Origin: Azospirillum oleiclasticum
Lineage (GTDB): Bacteria > Pseudomonadota > Alphaproteobacteria > Azospirillales > Azospirillaceae
NCBI RefSeq assembly: GCF_013423485.1
Contig: NZ_JABFFR010000042.1
Span: forward strand, 1 to 64,000
Direction of reading: 5' to 3'
Length of the DNA stretch: 64,000 bases
Below, piece by piece: positions 11,408 through 22,334 of this stretch; position 1 is the stretch's first letter, and the number at the start of each line of letters is the position of its first letter. Below the pieces are notes generated by a model that worked only from the letters and a program-made list of their open reading frames with translations, was not told the DNA's origin and searched no databases. Position numbers and translations under genes: made by a program.

Positions 11408-11609
11408 CCGGCCGACCGCGCAGAAGGGGACGGGAGGCTCCGGCGGAGCCTCCTGCAACCTCACGGATTATGTCGTTCCGGCGCGCCGGCTGCGGCTTCC
11501 GCACCCGCCCGCCAACGACAACCGGGTGCCCCTGCGCCGGAAGATCGTCCGGGCGGCGATCATCGGCGCTCTGCTCGCGGCCTCCGTGGCGGTGCTGGTC
11601 ACGCTCTAG
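11400..11609 (+). CDS. Small single-helix membrane protein, hypothetical
   Basis: 69 residues from a GTG that overlaps the end of gltA by eight bases. The protein has an unstructured Gly-rich start, a basic patch ([12 protein letters not shown]) and a C-terminal hydrophobic helix ([17 protein letters not shown]), as in a C-tail-anchored protein. Third codon positions are strongly GC, as in neighbouring real genes. Against it are the weak ribosome-binding site and a 9-bp hairpin inside the 5' part of the frame that could be the gltA terminator. The stop TAG shares the palindrome CTAG with the stop of the convergent GST gene. The function is unknown. Confidence 0.4.
11433..11453 (+). terminator. 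Hairpin after gltA, possible terminator
   Basis: A perfect 9-bp stem, GGAGGCTCC / GGAGCCTCC, with a three-base loop 25 bases after the gltA stop. No U-tract follows, so it may be a weak terminator or an RNA-stabilising 3' hairpin. It lies inside the possible small gene at 11400. Confidence 0.45.
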
Positions 11610-12214
11610 CCCTGCGTGATCGGGATGTGCGGCGTGTCGGCCGCAACACGATCGAGCCATGCCCGCAGCGCGGGATAGGCGGCGAGATCGAATCCGCCCT
11701 CGTCCGCCACATGGGTGTAGGCGTAGAGCGCGATGTCGGCGATGGTCAGCCGGTCCCCGACGAAGAACGCCCGATCCTTCAGATGCCCCTCCATGACGCC
11801 CAGCGCGTCATAGCCCTGCCGCCGCTTTCCCGGCTCGGCCATCCGGCGTTCCGCCGTCATCTCCACCTTGTGGGTGATCCAGTAGCGCAGCGTCGCGACG
11901 TTCGGCTCGTGGCTGTACTGCTCGAAGAACATCCATTGCAGCACCTGCGCCCGCTCCAGCCGGTCGGCGGGCAGAAAACGCGTGCCCTCCGCCAGATACC
12001 AGAGGATGGCGTTCGATTCGGGCAGGATGGTGCCGTCCTCCAGCGCCAGGGCCGGCACGCGGCCGTTCGGATTCTTGGCGAGGAAGTCCGGCGTGCGCGT
12101 CTCGCCGCGGTCGATGTCCATCTCGATCCGCTCGACCGGGATCGCCAGTTTGTGCAGCAGAAGCCGCACCTTGTACGCGTTGCCGGAGGACAGGTTGTCG
12201 TAGAGCCGCAGCAT
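11606..12214 (-). CDS. Glutathione S-transferase family protein
   Basis: 202 residues. The N-terminal thioredoxin-like domain (MLRLYDNLSSGNAYKVRLLL) carries the Ser of the S/C-x-x-x-x-K/R region and the cis-Pro glutathione loop (NPNGRVPALALEDGTILPES). An all-alpha C-terminal domain follows, with DRLTIADIALYAYTHVA at about residues 150-167. The start at 12214 begins at the conserved MLRLYDN; an upstream ATG would add an unconserved extension. The substrate is unknown. It is convergent with the small gene downstream of gltA, sharing CTAG at the stops. Confidence 0.85.
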   Translation of the reverse strand: MLRLYDNLSSGNAYKVRLLLHKLAIPVERIEMDIDRGETRTPDFLAKNPNGRVPALALEDGTILPESNAILWYLAEGTRFLPADRLERAQVLQWMFFEQYSHEPNVATLRYWITHKVEMTAERRMAEPGKRRQGYDALGVMEGHLKDRAFFVGDRLTIADIALYAYTHVADEGGFDLAAYPALRAWLDRVAADTPHIPITQG

Positions 12215-12303
12215 CGGGAATCCTCTGGGAAAACATCCGCACCCGGATGAGATCACGCGCCACGGCAAGCGGCCAAGGGGAAAATGCGCGCACCGCACCG
12301 CCC

Positions 12304-12400
12304 ATATTTCACATGATAAAATTGTTTTTATATGTTTTTTCTGTTGAATTTCGCGCCAGCCGCATCCACCATCCTCCCGCCGGGGCGGCCGTTGCCCCGG
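12304..12400 (+). promoter_or_regulatory. AT-rich control region upstream of the sulfate transporter
   Basis: Bases 12304-12350 are strikingly AT-rich (T runs around ATGTTTTTTCTG) in an otherwise very GC-rich window, and probably hold the promoter for the sulfate-binding gene. Further down, CCGGGGC (12380-12386) and GCCCCGG (12394-12400) form a 7-bp hairpin in the leader. No riboswitch or CysB site can be assigned by eye. Confidence 0.35.
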
Positions 12401-12432
12401 ATCAGCGCCTCGGGCGGTCGAAAGGTGAAGCG

Positions 12433-13449
12433 ATGAAGACGATGTTCCGGGCGGCGGCGGTGGCCGCGGCGATCACGGTGGGCATGGCGGCCGGTGCTGT
12501 GCGGGCGGAGGCGCCCACCACGTTGCTGAACGTGTCCTACGACATCGCGCGCGAGCTGTACGTGCAGGTGAACGAGGCCTTCGGGAAGGCCTGGAAGGCC
12601 AAGACCGGCCAGACGGTGGAGATCAGCCAGTCGCATGGCGGCTCCTCGCGCCAGGCCCGCGCCATCATCGAGGGGCTGCAGGCCGATGTCGTCACCTTCA
12701 ACCAGGTGCTGGACGTGCAGGCGCTGCACGACCGCGGCAAGCTGATCCCCGCGAACTGGCAGGCGCGCCTGCCCAACAACAGCTCCCCCTACTACTCCCT
12801 GCCCGCCTTCCTCGTGCGCAAGGGCAACCCCAAGGGCATCAAGGACTGGAACGACCTGATCCGCAGCGACGTCGAATCGGTCTTCCCGAACCCGAAGACC
12901 TCCGGCAACGCCCGCTACACCTATCTCGGCGCCTACGCCTACGCGCTCGACCGGAACAACAGCGATCAGGCCAAGGCGACGGAGTTCGTGAAGGCGCTGC
13001 TGGCCCGTGTGCCGGTCTTCGACACCGGGGGTCGCGCAGCCACGACGACCTTCGTCGAGCGGCAGATCGGCGACGTCCTCATCACCTTCGAGGCCGAGGT
13101 CTACGGCATCCGCCGCGAGTATGGGGAGGACAAGTTCGACATCGTCGTCCCGTCCCTGTCCATCCTGGCCGAGTTCCCGGTGTCCGTCGTCGACAAGGTG
13201 GTGGACAAGCGCGGCTCGCGCGAGCTGGCGACCGCCTATCTGAACTTTCTCTACGGGCCGGAGGGGCAGGATATCCTGGCCCGCAACTTCAACCGCATCC
13301 ACGATCCCGAGGTCGCCAAGCGCTATGAGGCGCAGTTCCCCAAGCTGAGGCTGGTCACCATCGAGGAGGTGTTCGGCGGCTGGGAAAAGGCCAACAAGGA
13401 TCACTTCGCGTCGGGTGGCATTCTTGACCGTGTCTTCGTCAACCGTTGA
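12433..13449 (+). CDS. sbp: Sulfate/thiosulfate-binding periplasmic protein
   Basis: 338 residues. A signal peptide of about 28 residues (hydrophobic core AAAVAAAITVGMAAGAV, cleavage after RAE) leads into a type II binding protein. Family signatures are LLNVSYDIARELY, the ligand-loop SQSHGGSSRQARA and the NPKTSGNARYTYLG segment. It captures sulfate for the ABC importer. The start at 12433 has an AAGGTG site six bases upstream; longer in-frame starts would bury the signal peptide. It overlaps cysT. The matching ATPase gene cysA is absent from the window. Confidence 0.93.
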   Translation: MKTMFRAAAVAAAITVGMAAGAVRAEAPTTLLNVSYDIARELYVQVNEAFGKAWKAKTGQTVEISQSHGGSSRQARAIIEGLQADVVTFNQVLDVQALHDRGKLIPANWQARLPNNSSPYYSLPAFLVRKGNPKGIKDWNDLIRSDVESVFPNPKTSGNARYTYLGAYAYALDRNNSDQAKATEFVKALLARVPVFDTGGRAATTTFVERQIGDVLITFEAEVYGIRREYGEDKFDIVVPSLSILAEFPVSVVDKVVDKRGSRELATAYLNFLYGPEGQDILARNFNRIHDPEVAKRYEAQFPKLRLVTIEEVFGGWEKANKDHFASGGILDRVFVNR

Positions 13450-14308
13450 GCCCTTGGCCGGAACGCCGGCCGCGGCGCGGCGGCGTCCCCGCTCCGTGTT
13501 GCCCGGATTCGGCCTGACGCTCGGCTGCACCCTGCTGTTCCTCGCCCTGGTGGTGGCACTGCCGCTGGCGGCGCTGCTGATGAAGTCCGCCGCGCTGGGT
13601 TGGGCGGACTTCCTGGCCGTGGTGGGGTCGCCGCGGGCGCTCGCCACCTACCGGGTGACGGTCGGAGCGGCGCTGGCGGCCACGCTCTTCAACATGGCCT
13701 TCGGGCTGCTGATCGCCTGGATCCTCGTGCGCTACGAGTTTCCGGGGCGGCGGGCGCTCGACGCGCTGGTGGATCTGCCCTTCGCCCTGCCCACCGCGGT
13801 GGCCGGCATCGCGCTGACCGGGCTGTTCGCCGGCAACGGCTGGTTCGGCCAGTTCCTGGAACCGCTGGGCATCAAGGTGGCGCACAGCGTCACCGGCATC
13901 GCCGTCGCCATGGCCTTCACCAGCGTCCCCTTCGTGGTGCGCACGGTGCAGCCGGTGCTGGAGGACATGGACCCCGAGCTGGAGGAGGCTGCCCGCAGCC
14001 TGGGCGCCACCGAGCGGCAGGTGTTCGCCCGCGTCGTGTTTCCGGTGATCCTGCCGGCCTGGCTGGCCGGCGGCTCGCTGGCCTTCGCCCGCAGCCTGGG
14101 GGAGTTCGGGGCCATCATCTTCATCGCCGGCAACCTGCCCTTCCGCACCGAGATCACCGCGCTGCTGGCCTTCATCCGGCTGGAGGAGTTCGATTATTCC
14201 GGCGCCGCGGCGATCGCCACGGTGATGCTGCTCGCCGCCTTCCTGCTGCTGGTGCTGGTCAACCTGCTTCAGGCCTGGCAGCTCCGCTATCTGGACAAGA
14301 CGCCATGA
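13415..14308 (+). CDS. cysT: Sulfate ABC transporter permease CysT
   Basis: 297 residues from a GTG that overlaps the end of the binding-protein gene; a second GTG at 13430 is equally possible and the ribosome-binding site does not decide. About six transmembrane helices are present. The EAA loop that docks the ATPase is clear (LEEAARSLGATERQVFARVV near residue 190). FALPTAVAGIALTGLFAGNG is typical of CysT/CysU. It works with CysW as a heterodimer in the inner membrane. Confidence 0.92.
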   Translation: MAFLTVSSSTVEPLAGTPAAARRRPRSVLPGFGLTLGCTLLFLALVVALPLAALLMKSAALGWADFLAVVGSPRALATYRVTVGAALAATLFNMAFGLLIAWILVRYEFPGRRALDALVDLPFALPTAVAGIALTGLFAGNGWFGQFLEPLGIKVAHSVTGIAVAMAFTSVPFVVRTVQPVLEDMDPELEEAARSLGATERQVFARVVFPVILPAWLAGGSLAFARSLGEFGAIIFIAGNLPFRTEITALLAFIRLEEFDYSGAAAIATVMLLAAFLLLVLVNLLQAWQLRYLDKTP

Positions 14309-15168
14309 GCACCCGCCCCCTGCACCGCGTCCCCGTCACCGGCCGCCCGGCGGCGATGCTGCTGGTCGGAACCGGCATGCTGCTGGCGGCGCTGGTTCTG
14401 GTGGCCCCCATCCTCGCCATCGCCGTGAACGCCTTCGGCGCCGGGGTCGGCCACTACCTCGCCACCGTCACCCACCCCGACACGCTGCACGCCATCGGAC
14501 TGACGGTGCTGACGGCCATCGTGGTGGTGCCGGTCAACATCGCCTTCGGAGTCTGCGCGGCCTGGGCCATCTGCCGCTTCCGCTTTCCCGGCCGCAAGCT
14601 GCTGATCGCGGTGATCGAGGTGCCCTTCTCCGTCTCGCCGGTGGTGGCCGGCGTCGCCTACCTGTTCGTCTATGGCGACCAGGGGCTGTTCGGCGACGCG
14701 CTGGCGGCCATGGACGTGCAGGTGATGTTCACGGTGTGGGCGATCTTCCTGGTCAGCCTGTTCGTCACCAGCCCCTATGTCGCCCGCGAGCTGATCCCGC
14801 TGATGCAGGTCCAGGGCAGCGAGGGGGAGGAGGCGGCGATCTCGCTGGGCGCCTCCGGCCTGCGCACCTTCCTGCACGTCACGCTGCCCAACATCAAATG
14901 GGGCCTGCTGTACGGCGCCATCCTCTGCAACGCGCGGGTGATGGGGGAGTTCGGCGCCGTGTCGGTGGTGTCCGGCAACATCCGCGGCCAGACCAACACG
15001 CTGCCGCTGCACATCGAGCTGCTCTACCACGATTACAACACGGCGGGCGCCTTCGCCGCGGCGACGACGCTGGCCGTTCTGGCCGTGCTGACGCTGGTCG
15101 TCAAAACCACCATCGAACGCCGCACCGCCGCCCTGCGGCGGGAGGCGATGGAGGACGGGGCGGCGTAA
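14305..15168 (+). CDS. cysW: Sulfate ABC transporter permease CysW
   Basis: 287 residues, six predicted helices, beginning with an ATGA overlap on cysT. The EAA loop reads EEAAISLGASGLRTFLHVTL. The segments VPFSVSPVVAGVAYLFVYG and GEFGAVSVVSGNIRGQTNT are characteristic of CysW. Normally cysA follows directly; here the next gene is on the opposite strand and encodes an unrelated secreted protein. Confidence 0.93.
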   Translation: MSTRPLHRVPVTGRPAAMLLVGTGMLLAALVLVAPILAIAVNAFGAGVGHYLATVTHPDTLHAIGLTVLTAIVVVPVNIAFGVCAAWAICRFRFPGRKLLIAVIEVPFSVSPVVAGVAYLFVYGDQGLFGDALAAMDVQVMFTVWAIFLVSLFVTSPYVARELIPLMQVQGSEGEEAAISLGASGLRTFLHVTLPNIKWGLLYGAILCNARVMGEFGAVSVVSGNIRGQTNTLPLHIELLYHDYNTAGAFAAATTLAVLAVLTLVVKTTIERRTAALRREAMEDGAA

Positions 15169-15200
15169 GGGGAGATACCGGAGCCAAGACGGAGCCGGGC

Positions 15201-15224
15201 GCCCGGCGGCGAGGACCGCCGGGC
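15201..15224. terminator. Hairpin between convergent cysW and the repeat-protein gene
   Basis: GCCCGGCGG (15201-15209), a six-base loop and CCGCCGGGC (15216-15224) form a perfect 9-bp GC stem between two convergent stops. It lacks a T-run on either side, so termination strength is uncertain. Confidence 0.5.
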
Positions 15225-15232
15225 CCCGTCCA

Positions 15233-16315
15233 TCAGCCCGCGGCCAAAGCCGCCCGCGAGAGTGGGCGCCCCTCACGGAAGCCGTAATAGACGTAATGGC
15301 TCGCCGCGTTGGCCGCCGTGAACCCGGCGCGCGCGACATCGGGGTTTGCGGCCAGATAGGCGGCGCCGTTGAAGCTCGTGGTCGTCCGCCCTTCCCCGCG
15401 ACCAAAAGCGAGATAATGCTGGACCGCGGAGGAAAGGTTGGTGCCGAAGGCCCGCAGCAGGTCGCCATTGCTCGCCAGATAGCCGAGCGTGTTGAAGCTG
15501 GCCGAACGTCCCTCGCGCGCGCCGTTGGTCAGCCAGTGCGACAGGGCCGATCCCGCGTTGATTCCGAACGCGGCTTGAACGTCGCCGTTCGCCGCGAGGT
15601 ACTGCATCGGGTCGAAACCGCTGGTCGACCGTCCCTCGGCGCGACCATAATTCATGTAGTGCCTGGCGGCGGCGACCGTGTTCGTTCCGAACGCCACGGC
15701 CAAATCCCGGTTGGCCGCTGAATAGGCAGTCGCGTCGAAAATCAGGCTGGAGAGCGTAGTAGCATAAAATGAATTGTAGTAAATCGATCCAACACTCTTC
15801 ATTACTATTTCTCCGCCTTTTGTAATCAGGCGGTAAAATTCTCCTTCACGCAGAGCCACCATTTCAGGAGATGTATTGTTGTAGGTGTACCCATCGGAAA
15901 TTTTGAGAACGTCCCCACCGCCTCCGCCATCTATATAATCACTTCCACCCCAATACTCGAAGCTATCGGTGTATCTGGTACCATAAATGATATCATTGCC
16001 GCCGAATATGGCGCGCTTCGCCGTCGTGGTCGCACCACTGTTTACCCAGCCGAGAAATGTCCCGGCATCTATGCTGATACCGCTCATGTCGTAGGCCGCG
16101 ACCCCGCCCGTCACCTCGATCGCCCGGTTGAGGGTGCCAGCGATACCGCCGTTCGGGTAGGTGAAGCTGCCGTAAAAATCGACCCAGGCCGTTGACGACC
16201 ACGACGCGCGGATCTGGTTGGCTGTCGATATGGTGATGGACGCGGAGGGGAGGTTGGACAGAGTCGCGGTGGTCATATTGATCGGTACGTTGCCAGTCGC
16301 GACGAGCGTCGTCAT
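15233..16315 (-). CDS. Secreted RTX-like protein with four C-terminal 40-residue repeats
   Basis: 360 residues with no Sec signal peptide. After an N-terminal Thr/Ser-rich beta-type region, residues 105-135 resemble calcium-binding RTX nonapeptides (FGGNDIIYGT, WGGSDYIDGGGGGD). Residues 193-353 contain four tandem copies of an approximately 40-residue unit with consensus F-x5-YLAAN-x-D-V-x2-AFG-x-N, then HY-x3-G-x-x-EGR. Such repeats occur in predicted extracellular proteins of Rhodospirillales; their function is not known to me. RTX motifs and the lack of a signal suggest type I secretion, but no transporter gene is adjacent. The start at 16315 has GGAGAG six bases upstream. Bases 15740-16010 are clearly more AT-rich than the surroundings, hinting at transfer of this segment. 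Confidence 0.8.
   Translation of the reverse strand: MTTLVATGNVPINMTTATLSNLPSASITISTANQIRASWSSTAWVDFYGSFTYPNGGIAGTLNRAIEVTGGVAAYDMSGISIDAGTFLGWVNSGATTTAKRAIFGGNDIIYGTRYTDSFEYWGGSDYIDGGGGGDVLKISDGYTYNNTSPEMVALREGEFYRLITKGGEIVMKSVGSIYYNSFYATTLSSLIFDATAYSAANRDLAVAFGTNTVAAARHYMNYGRAEGRSTSGFDPMQYLAANGDVQAAFGINAGSALSHWLTNGAREGRSASFNTLGYLASNGDLLRAFGTNLSSAVQHYLAFGRGEGRTTTSFNGAAYLAANPDVARAGFTAANAASHYVYYGFREGRPLSRAALAAG
15257..15739 (-). repeat. Four tandem coding repeats of about 120 bases
   Basis: This stretch encodes the four 40-residue units of the RTX-like protein (residues 193-233, 234-273, 274-314 and 315-353). Each carries an AN-x-D-(L/V) core, a (F/G)G-x-N-like turn and an EGR end. The copies have diverged at DNA level, so they are not a recent slippage expansion. 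Confidence 0.8.
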
Positions 16316-16563
16316 ACGATTTCTCTCCGGTCTCCGATCATCGATCGCGCGCATCGCCACGCGGAAATTCTCTCGATAAGACTAGCAGACCGCCGAGCGA
16401 AAGCCCGCAACATTTTGCAACGAGAGAAGACCTTTCCTAACCCGCAGCGCAAACGACACGCCGTTCAGCCGGCCAGTCGCAGCATCGCGAAGATCGGGGA
16501 GCGTCGGGAATGAGCGGTTGGGGAGCGGGCCGTCCAGCCCCCGATCCGATGTCATCGACTGTA

Positions 16564-16639
16564 TGGTGAGCGCGCTGGGATTCGAACCCAGGACCTACTG
16601 ATTAAAAGTCAGTTGCTCTACCGACTGAGCTACGCGCTC
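16564..16639 (-). tRNA. tRNA-Lys (anticodon TTT)
   Basis: 76 bases including an encoded CCA end at 16564-16566. The acceptor stem GAGCGCG/CGCGCTC pairs perfectly, the D-arm reads TAGCTCAGTCGGTAGAGC, the anticodon loop is ACTTTTAATC with anticodon TTT, and the T-arm carries GGTTCGAATCC. The gene is just downstream of coaD on the same strand. No integrase is nearby, so it does not appear to be used as an attachment site. Confidence 0.97.
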
Positions 16640-16735
16640 GCTCACCCGTGGGTCGGGCGGAACATAGGGCGGGGGCCGGGGCGGGTCAACCGTGCTCGTG
16701 GGGGTGACCGGCCCGACCCGCGCTTTTTCCGACAG

Positions 16736-17284
16736 CTATTCCTTCAGGGTCTGGACGCGCTTGCTGTGGTCGCCGTTGCCGGCCTCCTGGGCGAAACGCT
16801 CGGTCAGTTGCTTGGCGACGCGGGGGCTGACGAAATGGGTGATGTCGCCGCCGAGACGGCCGATCTCCTTCACGAAGCGCGAGGAGATGAACTGGTGCTT
16901 CTCGGAGGCCATGAGGAACATGGTCTCGACCTTCGGGTTCAGGCGGGCGTTCATGCCGGCCATCTGGAACTCGTACTCGAAGTCCGACACCGCGCGCAGG
17001 CCACGGATGATCACGCCGGCCTGCATCTCCACCGCGAAATGCATCAGCAGATTGTCGAAGGGCCGCACCTCGATGACGGAGCCGTTGCGCTCCAGCACCG
17101 CCACATCCTCCTCCACCATGCGCACCCGCTCGTCGGTGGAGAAGAGCGGGCCCTTGCCGGCGTTGCGGGCGACGCCGACGATCAGCCGGTCGACCAAGCG
17201 GGAGGCGCGCTGGATGATGTCCAGGTGCCCGTTGGTGATTGGGTCGAAGGTGCCGGGATAGACACCGATGCGTTCCTTGCTCAT
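16736..17284 (-). CDS. coaD: Phosphopantetheine adenylyltransferase
   Basis: 182 residues. It makes dephospho-CoA from 4'-phosphopantetheine and ATP, the penultimate step of CoA synthesis. The nucleotidyltransferase motif GVYPGTFDPITNGHLDII holds the T/HxGH-type site, and IIRGLRAVSDFEYEFQMAGMN and the ISSRFVKEI motif are intact. The C terminus is about 15-20 residues longer than in E. coli. It follows gyrA on the same strand after 56 bases, an arrangement common in alphaproteobacteria, so it is probably co-transcribed. Confidence 0.96.
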   Translation of the reverse strand: MSKERIGVYPGTFDPITNGHLDIIQRASRLVDRLIVGVARNAGKGPLFSTDERVRMVEEDVAVLERNGSVIEVRPFDNLLMHFAVEMQAGVIIRGLRAVSDFEYEFQMAGMNARLNPKVETMFLMASEKHQFISSRFVKEIGRLGGDITHFVSPRVAKQLTERFAQEAGNGDHSKRVQTLKE

Positions 17285-17340
17285 GGGTGCGTCCTTAGAT
17301 TCCTTCAACCCCGATCCCACCGGCCCCGATCCGCCACCGG

Positions 17341-20127
<2,787 letters not shown>

Positions 20128-20292
20128 GGACAGGAACCTGTGACTGCGGACGGCTTGCGGGTTGCCGGGGCAGGCGCGGTCACCCGCGGACCCGGCTCAC
20201 GGCGTCGTATCTGTCGAAAAATTAACAGATTCCGCACATGCAAACAACCGGAACGACCAGCCAACCGCCCGACCTGACGGCCGGCCACCGGG

Positions 20293-21564
20293 TCACCGCC
20301 GGCACAGCCAGGCGAAGCGGCCGGCCAGGATGGTGACGGAAACCAGGCTGGCCACCAGGATCCCCTCGACCAGCCCGCGCTCGCCGCGCTCCAGCCCCAG
20401 CGCCAGATAGGCGGAAACCGGGATCATCACCACCGCGTAGGACACGAAGTGCAGCGCCGTCGGCACCCATGAATCGTTGCGCCCGCGCAGCGCGTTGCCC
20501 ATCACCGTCTGCCCGCCGTCGGCCACCAGAACCAGGGCGGAGAAGGCGACCAGCGGCGCCACCCGCTCGATCAGCGCCGGGTCGGCGCTGTAGATGCCGG
20601 CGATCGGCGCCGGGAACAGGGCGTAGGCCACGCCGACCAGCGCCAGGAAGGCGCTGGTGACGCCCAGCCCCGTCCATCCGGCCAGCGCCATCTCCGCGGA
20701 GTCGCGGCGCCCGTACCCCACCGCCACCCGCACCGCGGTGGCCGACGCGACGCCGACCGCCGCCATGAAGGGCAGCGCGATCAGGTTCAGCGTCACCGTG
20801 TAAGCGGCGACCGCCATCGGGTCGATCAGCCCGGCGATCAGCCCCAGCCCGCCGAAGGCGAGGCTTTCCACGGCGAGGCTGAGCCCGGCGGCGTAGCCGA
20901 ACCGCCGCTGTGCGCCGCCCTCGCGCCACCAGCCGCCGAATCCACCCCGTACGTTCCAGCGCTCGCGGTCCCTCAGGTTCCACACGTACAGCAGCAGGGC
21001 GATCGCCATGAACCAGCGTACGGCCGTCGTCGCCCAGGCCGAGCCGACCGCCCCCATGGCCGGCACCGGCCCCCAGCCCCAGACCAGAGCCCAGGCCAGC
21101 CCCGCGTTCACGATGTTGCCGGCGATCATCACCAGCATGCCGGGGACCGGCCGCTTCAGCCCTTCCAGGAAGAAGCCGAGCGCCACGTACAGCGCCATGG
21201 CCGGCAAGCCGGCCCCCAGCACCGCCAGCACCGCGGCACCCCGCTCGGCCATGTCCGGCGCCTGCCCGGTGGCCAGGAACAGCGGCTGCCCGAACAGCGC
21301 CAGCACGGCCATGATCAGCCCGATCAGCAGGGCGTATGGCAGGGAGCGGCGCAGCACCTTCCCGCACTCCTCCGGCCGGCCGGCGCCGACCGCCTGCGCG
21401 GTCATGGCGACGGTGCCCAGCAGCAGCCCCACGCCGGTCTGCACCATGAAGCTGGCCGGAAGATGGCCCAGCCCGTAATAGGCCAGCTCGCGCGCGCCGT
21501 AGCGGCCGACGATGGCCGCGTCGACGGCCATCATCACCATCAGCCCGACGCGCGAGACGATCAC
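20293..21564 (-). CDS. MATE family efflux transporter (5' end possibly frameshifted)
   Basis: 423 residues with about twelve transmembrane helices and the two MatE halves. Typical segments are the early GRYGARELAYYGLGHLP and the mid-protein GLSLAVESLAFGGLG. It would export drugs or metabolites using an ion gradient. The annotated start is a GTG directly at the first helix and lacks the usual short cytoplasmic helix. That helix (HVRIHVAELVRLAAPVIVS) is encoded in frame just upstream with no start codon. An ATG at 21649 would supply one only if one base of the six-G run at 21622-21627 were absent. This may be a sequencing error, a real frameshift or phase variation. Confidence 0.82.
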   Translation of the reverse strand: MIVSRVGLMVMMAVDAAIVGRYGARELAYYGLGHLPASFMVQTGVGLLLGTVAMTAQAVGAGRPEECGKVLRRSLPYALLIGLIMAVLALFGQPLFLATGQAPDMAERGAAVLAVLGAGLPAMALYVALGFFLEGLKRPVPGMLVMIAGNIVNAGLAWALVWGWGPVPAMGAVGSAWATTAVRWFMAIALLLYVWNLRDRERWNVRGGFGGWWREGGAQRRFGYAAGLSLAVESLAFGGLGLIAGLIDPMAVAAYTVTLNLIALPFMAAVGVASATAVRVAVGYGRRDSAEMALAGWTGLGVTSAFLALVGVAYALFPAPIAGIYSADPALIERVAPLVAFSALVLVADGGQTVMGNALRGRNDSWVPTALHFVSYAVVMIPVSAYLALGLERGERGLVEGILVASLVSVTILAGRFAWLCRR

Positions 21565-21830
21565 CGGCGCCGCCAGCCGGACCAGCTCGGCGACGTGGAT
21601 GCGGACATGGTCGGTCAGGGTGGGGGGCGGTCAGCGCTCTCGCGGTCATCTCGGTCTCTCGCCCGCGCGTCGCCGCGGGGAGGCCATGATGCCGAGCCGC
21701 TGCCCGCGGTCAAGGCATTTGCCCGTTTGGCAGGCATGCCGACGGGGCCGGCGGGCGAGGCGCGCCCGGTCCGGCCGTGGGTGCGGGAGAGGGAACCGTC
21801 AGGTCACGGGCCAGGCGGCCCGAAGCGGGC

Positions 21831-22118
21831 TCAGGCGCGCTCCAGCTCGCGGTAGTAGTTGATGGCGTACACCCGCAGCCCCGTCTCCAGCGACATCCCG
21901 CGCAGATAGGTGAGGTGCACCAGTGTGCACAGCTCGTCCAGCGTGGTGCCCTCCAACGCGGCGATCTCCTCGAGCCCGCGCCACACCTGTTCCTCCAGCT
22001 CGACCATCTCGGCCGCGCCGCCAATGCGCAGCAGCCGTGCCTCCAGCTCGGGATAGAGGGCCAGCGTGGCGAGCGCGTGCTTGAGGCTGCTTGGCCGGGC
22101 TTTGCTGTCGATCTGCAT
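21831..22118 (-). CDS. Ribbon-helix-helix domain protein (RHH_4 type)
   Basis: 95 residues. The C-terminal part (VELEEQVWRGLEEIAALEG, then LDELCTLVHLTY and the closing GLRVYAINYYREL) fits the RHH_4 family, a DNA-binding-type fold common in Rhodospirillales and other alphaproteobacteria. The start at 22118 has GGGAGA about seven bases upstream. It is divergent from the peptide-ycaO-tfuA cluster, and a CRP-like site lies 54 bases upstream of its start. A related RHH protein is encoded at 25604. The target and function are unknown. Confidence 0.7.
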   Translation of the reverse strand: MQIDSKARPSSLKHALATLALYPELEARLLRIGGAAEMVELEEQVWRGLEEIAALEGTTLDELCTLVHLTYLRGMSLETGLRVYAINYYRELERA

Positions 22119-22171
22119 GGCGGGTCTCCCAAGGAATTCCGCCACCCTACCCACATACCCCGGTATCGGAC

Positions 22172-22187
22172 TGTGAAGTTCTTCACA
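22172..22187. promoter_or_regulatory. CRP-like operator TGTGA-N6-TCACA
   Basis: TGTGAAGTTCTTCACA is a perfect match to the E. coli CRP half-sites with the correct six-base spacer; the palindrome extends to CTGTGAAG-TT-CTTCACAG (22171-22188). It lies between the divergent RHH gene (54 bases from its start) and the small peptide gene (148 bases from its start). A Crp/Fnr-family gene with CRP-like contact residues sits 2.6 kb downstream, making it the obvious candidate regulator. Which of the two genes it controls is not clear from spacing. Confidence 0.65.
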
Positions 22188-22334
22188 GCGGCGGGGGCAC
22201 ATACCCTGGCATGCTCCCTCTCACGTCGGCCCCACCGGCGGGCCGCGGCAGCCGCGGCTCGCCAACGGCGGATTACCGGGGGTCGCCAGCCGAGTCCGCA
22301 ACCAAACACCAATCACGATCAGGAGCAACACACC

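Noticed and set aside
16564-16639. tRNA-Lys as an island attachment site
   Set aside because: No integrase gene or direct repeat of the tRNA 3' end was seen on either side.
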